Of a stretch of DNA of 9,641 bases, positions 1-4,978 are shown in pieces. Location of the stretch: NCBI GenBank assembly GCA_003554005.1, contig PWEU01000244.1, forward strand, positions 1 through 9,641, read 5' to 3'. The notes under the pieces were generated by a model, which had not been told where the DNA came from, did no database searches, and saw only the letters and a program-made list of their open reading frames with translations. How positions within the stretch are numbered: position 1 is the first letter of the stretch; each line of letters begins with the position of its first letter. This DNA is from Nitriliruptoraceae bacterium. Its GTDB lineage: Bacteria > Actinomycetota > Nitriliruptoria > Nitriliruptorales > Nitriliruptoraceae. The position numbers were made by a program, and so were the translations under genes.

Positions 1-25
1 AGCCCCCAGTCGAGAACTGGGGGCT
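1..25 (-). terminator. Hairpin terminator of the tRNA-Val gene
   Basis: A perfect 10-bp inverted repeat (arms 1-10 and 16-25, AGCCCCCAGT/ACTGGGGGCT) with a 5-base loop lies 8 bases past the 3' end of the minus-strand tRNA. This is where an intrinsic terminator is expected. Any T-tract on the minus strand would lie beyond position 1, so it cannot be seen. Confidence 0.75.
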
Positions 26-32
26 ACGGGGG

Positions 33-106
33 TGGGGCGTAGAGGATTCGAACCTCTGACCTCTTGCGTGTCGAGCAAGCGCTCTAACCAACTGAGCTAA
101 CGCCCC
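33..106 (-). tRNA. tRNA-Val (anticodon GAC), with C at position 33
   Basis: On the minus strand this folds into a complete 74-base cloverleaf. It has a 7-bp acceptor stem (GGGGCGT/ACGCCCC), a 4-bp D stem (GCTC/GAGC), a 5-bp anticodon stem (CTTGC/GCAAG), a 5-base variable loop and a 5-bp T stem (AGAGG/CCTCT) with loop TTCGAAT. The discriminator is A73. The CCA tail is not encoded. The anticodon loop reads TCGACAC, so positions 34-36 are GAC, reading valine codons GUC and GUU. Position 33 is C where nearly all tRNAs have U; shifting the loop breaks the perfectly paired stem, so the odd base is genuine in this sequence. All other invariant positions look normal, which suggests a functional gene. 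Confidence 0.95.
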
Positions 107-122
107 AGGACTGCAGCCGCGA

Positions 123-151
123 ACCGTACAGCGGCCCCCTGCGGCCGGCAA
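123..151 (-). promoter_or_regulatory. Promoter of the tRNA-Val gene
   Basis: Read on the minus strand there is TTGCCG (151-146), a 17-base spacer and TACGGT (128-123). These resemble the -35 and -10 hexamers of housekeeping actinobacterial sigma factors at ideal spacing. Transcription would start near 116, giving about 10 bases of leader before the mature tRNA 5' end at 106. Confidence 0.55.
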
Positions 152-257
152 ACCGCGACCCGCAGCGACGGTACATCGCCCCCGGAGGTCGTTCGCGGGT
201 CGAGGGCGATGGTGGCCCGAGGACCATGGCAGCCGCTTCCCGCGAGGCCTGCACCGG

Positions 258-263
258 TATCCT
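258..263 (+). promoter_or_regulatory. Candidate -10 element for the peptide/thioesterase unit
   Basis: TATCCT lies 30 bases upstream of the ATG at 288 and matches the TAnnnT pattern of actinobacterial -10 boxes. No good -35 hexamer is visible at 16-18 bases. A start near 270 would leave a short leader containing the strong Shine-Dalgarno at 277-283. Confidence 0.3.
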
Positions 264-287
264 CGGCTCGTCCACGAAGGAGGCGTC

Positions 288-458
288 ATGGCGGCGATGC
301 CACCCCTACCGACCCGGTCGGGACCGGGTAGTGCGCTGCTGTCCGGTGCCCGCACGACCTCGTTGGTCATGTTCGGACTCTGGGCCGTTTCGTGGGCGGC
401 GGAGACGGGCTTCGCGCTGTGGGTGCGCCACGCGGCCAAGACCCCCCCGCCGCAGTGA
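288..458 (+). CDS. Small (56 aa) single-pass membrane peptide, function unknown
   Basis: This short frame starts with ATG four bases after a perfect 7-base Shine-Dalgarno, AAGGAGG (277-283), the best ribosome binding site in the window. It ends with TGA at 456-458. The 56-residue product has a proline-rich N-terminus, one hydrophobic stretch at about residues 24-47 (TTSLVMFGLWAVSWAAETGF and onward) that could span the membrane once, and a basic-then-proline tail. Its stop overlaps the GTG start of the thioesterase in the arrangement GTGA, so the downstream gene is probably translated by coupling. I do not recognise a family. It could instead be a leader whose main job is to bring ribosomes to the next gene. 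The ribosome binding site and overlap are the evidence for translation; no homology was tested. Confidence 0.55.
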   Translation: MAAMPPLPTRSGPGSALLSGARTTSLVMFGLWAVSWAAETGFALWVRHAAKTPPPQ

Positions 459-1303
459 CCCCACCCGACGCAGCCCCCCCATCATCGGCCTCCTCGCACC
501 TGCCCATCTTCCACCTCGATGGCGGGCGCTTCGTCGCCTCCACCCTCGCCCGTGGGCCGTGGGATCCTCAGGCCTGCCACGGGGGCGCACCCGCCGCCCT
601 GCTGGCGGCGGCGATCGACCGCACCCCGGCGCCGGTCCCGATGCAGGGCGTGCGGCTCACCTTCGACCTGCTCCGTCCCGTGCCGGTCGGTGTCCCCCTC
701 CACCTCGACGTCGAGGTGGTCCGTGAGGGTCGTCGCATCCAACTCGTCGATGCCACGCTGGCGGTCGCAGCGGACGGCACGGAGCTCGTTCGGTGCCGGG
801 CGCTGCGGATCCGGACCACCCATCTGGAGCTCCCCGACGACCGACCTTCGGCAGCTGCCCCGCTGTCCGCATCACCCGAGACCCTGCCGCGCCTGGCCGG
901 TGTCCCGGGGCTGGACGGCGAGGGGTTCTGGACCGCGGTCGACGTGCGGCTCGTCTCGGGACGGTTGGGGGACCCGGGCGCGGGACAGGGATGGTTCCGG
1001 GTCGTGGCGCCGCTGACCGACGATGATGGCTCCGGCGCTCCCTCGCTCACCCCGCTGGCGCGGGTCGCCGCGACCGGCGACTTCGGCAATGGGATCGGGG
1101 CTCCGCTGCCGATGGGCTCCTTCCGCTACCTCAACCCCGACCTCACGGTGGACGTCCACCGCCTCCCGGTCGACGAGTGGGTGTCCCTCGAAGCCCGGTC
1201 GGTTGCTGAGACCGGCGGCGTCGGGTTGACGACCGGCACCCTCGGCGATCGCGAGGGCGGGCTGGGTAGCTGCCTGCAGAGCCTGTTCGTCGACGCCGGC
1301 TGA
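455..1303 (+). CDS. Acyl-CoA thioesterase-like protein (double hotdog, TesB/4HBT_3 type)
   Basis: The 282-residue product resembles the thioesterase-like superfamily (PF13622/TesB type), whose members hydrolyse acyl-CoA thioesters in the cytoplasm using two tandem hotdog folds. The first hotdog is about residues 15-122, with the typical opening FHLDGGRFVAS, then GPWDPQACHGGAPAALL around the central helix. The second is about 155-281, with the typical ending GGLGSCLQSLFV. Asp209 (in ATGDFGNG) and Gln275 sit where the E. coli TesB catalytic Asp and Gln would fall; this alignment is by eye. I chose GTG at 455 because it overlaps the upstream peptide's TGA. A longer in-frame start at 392 exists, but it adds a low-complexity stretch inside the peptide's coding region. 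No Shine-Dalgarno precedes 455, which agrees with translational coupling. The substrate is unknown. No neighbouring fatty-acid gene narrows it down. Confidence 0.8.
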   Translation: MTPPDAAPPSSASSHLPIFHLDGGRFVASTLARGPWDPQACHGGAPAALLAAAIDRTPAPVPMQGVRLTFDLLRPVPVGVPLHLDVEVVREGRRIQLVDATLAVAADGTELVRCRALRIRTTHLELPDDRPSAAAPLSASPETLPRLAGVPGLDGEGFWTAVDVRLVSGRLGDPGAGQGWFRVVAPLTDDDGSGAPSLTPLARVAATGDFGNGIGAPLPMGSFRYLNPDLTVDVHRLPVDEWVSLEARSVAETGGVGLTTGTLGDREGGLGSCLQSLFVDAG

Positions 1304-1329
1304 CGCACCCGCCCGCGGCGGCACCGGCG

Positions 1330-1370
1330 CCCCCGCCCGCCCCCGCGCCCGCCCCCGCGCCCGCCCCCGC
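1330..1370. repeat. C-rich 12-bp tandem repeat; G-quadruplex candidate on the minus strand
   Basis: About three copies of the unit CCCGCCCCCGCG stand in tandem. On the minus strand this gives seven runs of three to five G separated by one to three bases, which fits the usual definition of a G-quadruplex-forming sequence. It lies 27 bases past the thioesterase stop codon. The minus strand is the template for plus-strand transcription, so the transcript itself would be C-rich. Confidence 0.75.
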
Positions 1371-1380
1371 AGCACGCCGG

Positions 1381-1571
1381 GTTGGGGAACCTCAGCCCCG
1401 GTAACCGACGCCCGGCTTCCCCAACCACAGACGCAGTCACCCCTGAGCGCGGAGTTGGGGAACCTCAGCCCCGGTAACCGACGCCCGGCTTCCCCAACCA
1501 CAGACGCAGTCACCCCTGAGCGCCGGGGTGGGGAACCTCTGCCCCGGTAACCGACGCCCGGCTTCCCCAAC
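1381..1571. repeat. Three tandem hairpin repeats, 73-bp period
   Basis: Copies begin at 1381, 1454 and 1527, exactly 73 bases apart. The first two units are nearly identical over their full length; the third is cut short after its hairpin. Each carries an inverted repeat, GTTGGGGAA ... TTCCCCAAC: 1381-1389/1417-1425, 1454-1462/1490-1498, and 1527-1535/1563-1571. The second base of the third left arm is G instead of T, leaving a wobble pair. A further CC/GG pairing with one bulged base can extend each stem. The 27-base interior is conserved apart from CTCAG becoming CTCTG in the third copy. Such units could be tandem terminators for the convergent genes, or copies of a short palindromic repeat family. 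Confidence 0.9.
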
Positions 1572-1578
1572 CCGGGAC

Positions 1579-1639
1579 CGCAGCCAGCAGCCGCAACCAG
1601 CAGCCGCAGCCAGCAGCCGCAACCAGCAGCCGCAGCCAC
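1579..1639. repeat. 13-bp tandem repeat with 26-bp higher-order period
   Basis: Four copies of CGCAGCCAGCAGC or CGCAACCAGCAGC alternate in strict order (G form, A form, G form, A form) over 1579-1630, followed by a partial fifth at 1631-1639. The alternation means the true repeating unit is 26 bp, twice. The tract ends about 18 bases before the alpha-glucosidase stop codon. Confidence 0.85.
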
Positions 1640-1656
1640 CACCACCCCGGGCGGCC

Positions 1657-3270
1657 TCACACGCCCGCGAGCTCCAGTACGACCGCCTGCCCGGCTCGGA
1701 CCACGCCAGAGAACGCCTCGCCCTCCGCGGAAGCGTCGAGGTCACTGGTCAGCAGCACCCGCCAGGTCCGCTCGTCGGCCACCTCGACGTCGGCGTCACC
1801 GAGGTTGACCAGCACGCGGACGAGCGGCGCGTCGTCGTCCGGCGATCCCCGAGCCCCGTCCCCGTGGCCACCGCGCTCGTAGGCCACCACCTCGGCGTGG
1901 ATGTCGAGCGGGTACATCGCGCCAGCGCGCAGGCTCGGATGCGTCCGACGCAGGGCGATGAGCCGGCGGTGCAGGTGGAGGACGGAACGCTCGTCGACGC
2001 GCTGGGCCTCGGCACTGTGGGCGGCGGGGTCGGGTGGCCAGGGCAGCCAGGGGTCGCCGGCCCAGCCGTGGCGCTGGTCGGGGTCGGCGGTCCACGGCAG
2101 TGGTGCGCGGCAGCCGTCGCGTCCCCCGGGGTCGACGACCCGCTCGGGCGGCACCTCGGCGTCGGCCTGGCCGAGCTCGTCACCCATGTAGAGGAAGGGC
2201 ACGCCCCGCAGGGTGAACAGCAACACCGCGGCCGTCCGAGCCCCGGCTTCGCCGCCTGCGCGGGTGCGGATCCGCTCCCAGTCGTGGTTGGACAGCACCC
2301 AGGTGGGTGGCCCCCCGACCGCCTCGAAGGCGGACTGGACGTAGCGGATCGTGTCGCGCCAGGATCGGGCCTCCCACGGGGCGTAGAGCAGCCCGAACTG
2401 GAAGGCGAGGTGGAGGCGGTCGGGACCGACGTAGGTCGCGACCTGCGCCGCGTCTGGAAGGTTGACCTCGCCGACCATCGTGGTCCCAGGCACCTCGTCG
2501 AGGCAGCCGCGGATCGCCCGCAGGTGCGGGGTGACCGCGTCCGGCTCGTGCTGGTGGCCGGCGCGGGGATGGCCGGCGAAGGGGGGCTCGTCGTCGGCGA
2601 GCTCGGGCGCCTTGCCGATCATGTGGATCACATCCGCGCGGAACCCGTCGACCCCCCGGGCCATCCAGAACCGCAGCACGCCCAACATCGCCTCCCGGAG
2701 CTGCGGGTTGGCCCAGTTGACGTCGGGCTGTTCGGGGAGGAACTGGTGGAGGTAGTACTGGTCCGTGGCCTCCTCGTAGGTCCAGGCCGGAGCACCATCA
2801 CGGAAGTGGCGGACCCAGTTGTTCGGTGGGCCGCCGTCGGGTGCGGGATCACGCCAGATGTACCAGTCGCGTTTGGGGGCGTCCCGGGAGCCGACCGCGT
2901 CCTGGAACCACGGGTGCTGGTCCGAGGTGTGGTTCGGGACGAAGTCGAGCCACACCTCCAGCCCCCGCCCGTGGGCCGCTGCGATCAGGGCATCGAGGTC
3001 GGCCAGGGAGCCGAAGGTCGGGTCCACGTCGCAGTGGTCGCTGACGTCGTAGCCGAAGTCCTTCATCGGTGAGCGGTAGATCGGCGACAGCCACACCGCG
3101 TCCACCCCCAGCCAAGCGAGGTGGTCGAGCCCGGCGGTGATGCCGGCCAGGTCCCCGACGCCGTCCCCGGAGGTGTCGCGGAAGGAACGGGGGTAGATCT
3201 GGTAGACGACCCCGTCGAAGGGACTCCGGCTGGCGCTGTCCAGGGGCTTGGCCGATCCGCCTTCGGTCAC
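1657..3270 (-). CDS. GH13 alpha-glucosidase, oligo-1,6-glucosidase type
   Basis: The 537-residue protein hydrolyses alpha-glucosidic bonds at the non-reducing end of short sugars. It has no signal peptide, so it is probably cytoplasmic. All GH13 landmarks are present: VVYQIYPRSF (21-30), the calcium-site-like DTSGDGVGD (32-40), region I DFVPNH (109-114), region V QPDVNW (181-186), region II GFRADVIHM with nucleophile Asp213, region III GEVN with acid/base Glu268, and region IV SNHD with Asp330. QPDxNW marks the oligo-1,6-glucosidase subgroup. Val214 after the nucleophile is known in that subgroup to favour alpha-1,6 links, whereas maltases have Ala or Thr. A beta-rich C-terminal domain follows from about residue 440. 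The start is GTG at 3270, one base after the upstream stop, with GGAGG about 9 bases before it inside the upstream gene. Trehalose-type or sucrose-type activity remains possible. Confidence 0.93.
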   Translation of the reverse strand: MTEGGSAKPLDSASRSPFDGVVYQIYPRSFRDTSGDGVGDLAGITAGLDHLAWLGVDAVWLSPIYRSPMKDFGYDVSDHCDVDPTFGSLADLDALIAAAHGRGLEVWLDFVPNHTSDQHPWFQDAVGSRDAPKRDWYIWRDPAPDGGPPNNWVRHFRDGAPAWTYEEATDQYYLHQFLPEQPDVNWANPQLREAMLGVLRFWMARGVDGFRADVIHMIGKAPELADDEPPFAGHPRAGHQHEPDAVTPHLRAIRGCLDEVPGTTMVGEVNLPDAAQVATYVGPDRLHLAFQFGLLYAPWEARSWRDTIRYVQSAFEAVGGPPTWVLSNHDWERIRTRAGGEAGARTAAVLLFTLRGVPFLYMGDELGQADAEVPPERVVDPGGRDGCRAPLPWTADPDQRHGWAGDPWLPWPPDPAAHSAEAQRVDERSVLHLHRRLIALRRTHPSLRAGAMYPLDIHAEVVAYERGGHGDGARGSPDDDAPLVRVLVNLGDADVEVADERTWRVLLTSDLDASAEGEAFSGVVRAGQAVVLELAGV

Positions 3271-3271
3271 C

Positions 3272-3712
3272 TCACAGATCCTCCTGATGCGGCCACGGGC
3301 GCTGTCGGCGCTCAGCGGCGAGCTTGCGCTGCTCCCGGTACCACACGACCAGCGCCGTCACCCCGCAGCTGATCGCACCCCCGAAGGCGGCGGCCCCGGC
3401 GATCGCGAAGTTGGCCGTCCAACGCATGTCGAGGGTGAAGAGCGCGGCGAGGAGCAGGATGCCGGCCAGCCCGAAGGCCGTCAGGCCGGCGATCTTGAAG
3501 GGCTTGGCGACGGCACCTCCGGTGTAGCCGTTGCGGCCCACGAAGTAGAGCGCGACGAGCGCCGGCCCGAACAGCAGTGCCATCAGCACGTCGGTTCTCC
3601 CGTCCGCCTGCTCGGCGAGGTGGGTCCCCGCCTTGTCCTCCGACGGTACGGGCTGGGCCACCTGGCTGCAGGGCTCCGGGCCCTTCGGTCCTGGCCGGTC
3701 GGGCACGGGCAT
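3272..3712 (-). CDS. Small membrane protein with three predicted helices, unknown function
   Basis: The product from ATG 3712 has 146 residues: a polar, proline-rich N-terminus (1-40), hydrophobic segments at about 42-58, 73-94 and 100-124, and a strongly basic C-terminal tail. The tail and helix spacing suggest an inner-membrane protein with a cytoplasmic C-terminus. The frame stays open upstream to 4027, but beyond about 3806 it is only the antisense of the flavodoxin gene. I prefer ATG 3712 because GGTGAG precedes it by 6 bases. ATG 3730 (six residues more) has GGAG only 3 bases away. The stop is one base from the alpha-glucosidase GTG, so the two are probably co-transcribed. I do not recognise a family. 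A link to sugar uptake or glucosidase function is inferred from position only. Confidence 0.65.
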   Translation of the reverse strand: MPVPDRPGPKGPEPCSQVAQPVPSEDKAGTHLAEQADGRTDVLMALLFGPALVALYFVGRNGYTGGAVAKPFKIAGLTAFGLAGILLLAALFTLDMRWTANFAIAGAAAFGGAISCGVTALVVWYREQRKLAAERRQRPWPHQEDL

Positions 3713-3758
3713 GGGATGCTCACCCGGCATCGGCTCCGAGCCCGATGCGCGCCGGCCG

Positions 3759-3771
3759 GGTCGGTACGACC
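3759..3771. promoter_or_regulatory. Small inverted repeat in the divergent promoter region
   Basis: GGTCG-GTA-CGACC lies between the divergent membrane-protein and flavodoxin genes. It also contains TACGAC (3765-3770), a possible -10 for the flavodoxin gene that would leave about 28 bases of leader. It could be an operator, but five-base arms are short enough to occur by chance in GC-rich DNA. Confidence 0.25.
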
Positions 3772-3805
3772 GTGCGGCTGATCGGCCCGAACGGAGGCCG
3801 CCGAC

Positions 3806-4357
3806 GTGGACGCACCGAACCTGCTCGTCGCCTACCAGAGCGTCGAGGGACACACCCAGCAGATCGCGGAGCGCATCGCCGAACGGCTGCGCGCCGACGG
3901 CGCCCTGGTGACCCTGACGACCGCTGCCGAGGCACGCGCACCGACCCGCTTCGATGGCGTGGTCGTCGGCGACTCGATCCACGCCGGTCAGCACACCCGC
4001 GAACTGACGGCCTACCTCAAGGCCCACGCCGCGACGCTCGAGCGCATCCCCACCGCCCTGTTCCAGGTCTGCCTGACCTCAGCGGACCGGACGCCGGAGA
4101 AGCTGGCCGCCACCGGCGGCTACGTCGCTGCCCTCACGGAGGCGACCGGCTGCACGCCGGACCTGGTGGCACGGTTCGCCGGGGCGCTGCGCTATACCCA
4201 GTACGGCCGGCTCAAGCGCGCCTTCATGCGACGGATCGCGGCCAGTTCGGGGCGCTCCACCGACACCTCCACCGATCACGTCCTGACCGACTGGGACGAG
4301 GTGGACGGCTTCGCCGACGACGTGCTGCTGCTGGTCCGCTCCGCCCACCGCGCCTGA
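3806..4357 (+). CDS. Flavodoxin-domain protein, HemG-like
   Basis: The 183-residue product resembles menaquinone-dependent protoporphyrinogen oxidase HemG and its flavodoxin-domain relatives (PF12724 type), which bind FMN and pass electrons to quinone at the membrane face. Matching features are the FMN phosphate loop YQSVEGHTQQIA (10-21), VVVGDSIHAGQH (52-63), FQVCLTSADRTPEK (86-99), FAGALRYTQYGRLKRAFMRR (124-143) and the late TDWDEV (161-166); E. coli HemG has GALRYPRY and YTDWEQV at the same places. The length is also close to HemG. The start is GTG 3806, eight bases after CGGAGG. No other haem gene is nearby, and actinobacteria usually make haem through a different, HemY-type oxidase, so the true substrate may be something else, such as a quinone-linked stress role. 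Confidence 0.8.
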   Translation: MDAPNLLVAYQSVEGHTQQIAERIAERLRADGALVTLTTAAEARAPTRFDGVVVGDSIHAGQHTRELTAYLKAHAATLERIPTALFQVCLTSADRTPEKLAATGGYVAALTEATGCTPDLVARFAGALRYTQYGRLKRAFMRRIAASSGRSTDTSTDHVLTDWDEVDGFADDVLLLVRSAHRA

Positions 4358-4386
4358 GCTCCGGGCTCCTGGGGCAGAACCGACCC

Positions 4387-4415
4387 TTGCCAGGGGGCGA
4401 GGCGCTCCCTAGGGT
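4387..4415 (+). promoter_or_regulatory. Candidate promoter of the stress protein/symporter unit
   Basis: TTGCCA (4387-4392), a 17-base spacer and TAGGGT (4410-4415) make a plausible housekeeping-type promoter, similar in form to the tRNA promoter in this window. Transcription would start near 4422 and give a leader of about 108 bases before the ATG at 4530. The -10 half also lies within a stem-loop (GGGCGA 4395-4400/TCGCCC 4416-4421), which may instead mark the end of the flavodoxin transcript. Confidence 0.4.
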
Positions 4416-4430
4416 TCGCCCGCCCCCGCA

Positions 4431-4482
4431 GACGGACGACCGTCCAAGGGCGCGCACAGGGAGGCGTGCCGCACGCGCGCCC
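4431..4482 (+). promoter_or_regulatory. Structured leader with two hairpins upstream of the universal stress gene
   Basis: Two GC-rich hairpins lie in the presumed leader. The first is GACGG (4431-4435) with CCGTC (4440-4444) and a four-base loop. The second is a perfect 8-bp stem, GGGCGCGC (4448-4455) with GCGCGCCC (4475-4482), around a 19-base loop. No T-tract follows, and no known riboswitch family is recognised. They may protect the message, attenuate it, or terminate the preceding gene. Confidence 0.35.
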
Positions 4483-4529
4483 AGCCGCTCCGCCGACCGG
4501 GCGGGGCTCGGACCGGACGGGAGCCCGGT

Positions 4530-4961
4530 ATGCCGAAATGCCTGCTCGTTGGTGTCGACGGAAGCGACTCGGGGAAACGCGCGCTGGAGTTCGCGCGGGG
4601 CCGGGCGGAGGATCTGGGGGCCAGGCTGGTGCTCGCCCACGTGATCCCGTGGTCGCCCTACAGCTTCAACACCCCCGAGGAGAACGAGCAGCGTCATGCC
4701 CGGCGCCAGGCCGAGCTCGCCGCTGCGGAGGAGCAGCTGCTGGGGCCCGCGCGGGAGCTGGCCGGTGACAACATCGAGGTGGTCACCCTCGCCAAGCACG
4801 GCGACCGGGCGGAGACGCTGAACGCGCTGGCCGAGGAGCACGGCGCCGACCACATCATCGTCGGGCGGACGGGAGAGAGCCGTATCCGCTCGAAGTTCTT
4901 CGGCAGCGTGCCGTCGGAGTTGACCATGATCGCCGACGTGCCCGTGACGGTGGTCCCGTGA
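4530..4961 (+). CDS. Universal stress protein (UspA family), ATP-binding type
   Basis: The 143-residue, single-domain product is of the normal length for UspA proteins, small cytoplasmic nucleotide-binding proteins that dimerise and modulate stress survival or the activity of partner proteins. It opens with the family strand and loop CLLVGVDGSDSGKRALEFA (4-22) and contains LVLAHVIPW (33-41). Near the C-terminus it carries the ATP-binding signature G-x2-G-x9-G-S, filled by Gly112, Gly115, Gly125 and Ser126. The fold ends with DVPVTVVP, which is typical. ATG 4530 follows GGGAG by 8 bases. The stop overlaps or nearly abuts the symporter gene, so co-expression is very likely. An ATP-sensing role acting on the symporter is inference. 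Confidence 0.93.
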   Translation: MPKCLLVGVDGSDSGKRALEFARGRAEDLGARLVLAHVIPWSPYSFNTPEENEQRHARRQAELAAAEEQLLGPARELAGDNIEVVTLAKHGDRAETLNALAEEHGADHIIVGRTGESRIRSKFFGSVPSELTMIADVPVTVVP

Positions 4962-4978
4962 GCAGCCAAGGAGCCACC

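Larger units (their letters stand above)
1304..1656. other. Repeat-rich spacer between convergent genes, no gene
   Basis: These 353 bases separate the 3' ends of the thioesterase (plus) and alpha-glucosidase (minus). No frame looks like a real protein. The spacer is almost entirely repeats of three kinds, listed separately: a C-rich tandem, three 73-bp-period hairpin units and a 13/26-bp tandem. The hairpins could stop transcription from both sides. Confidence 0.8.

Noticed and set aside
392..454. Longer thioesterase start at 392
   Set aside because: The extra 21 residues are low-complexity, lie within the small peptide gene in another frame, and lack a ribosome binding site; GTG 455 gives a GTGA overlap and a normal N-terminus.
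1330..1640. A CRISPR array in the repeat island
   Set aside because: The 73-bp units are near-identical throughout, with no variable spacers between constant repeats, and there are no cas genes.
1528..3072. A 514-codon open frame on the plus strand opposite the alpha-glucosidase
   Set aside because: The minus-strand glucosidase has every GH13 motif; the plus-strand frame is its shadow and begins in repeats.
3713..4027. N-terminal extension of the minus-strand membrane protein to 251 residues
   Set aside because: The extension is the reverse of the well-supported flavodoxin gene and shows no protein features; ribosome-binding-site evidence favours 3712 or 3730.
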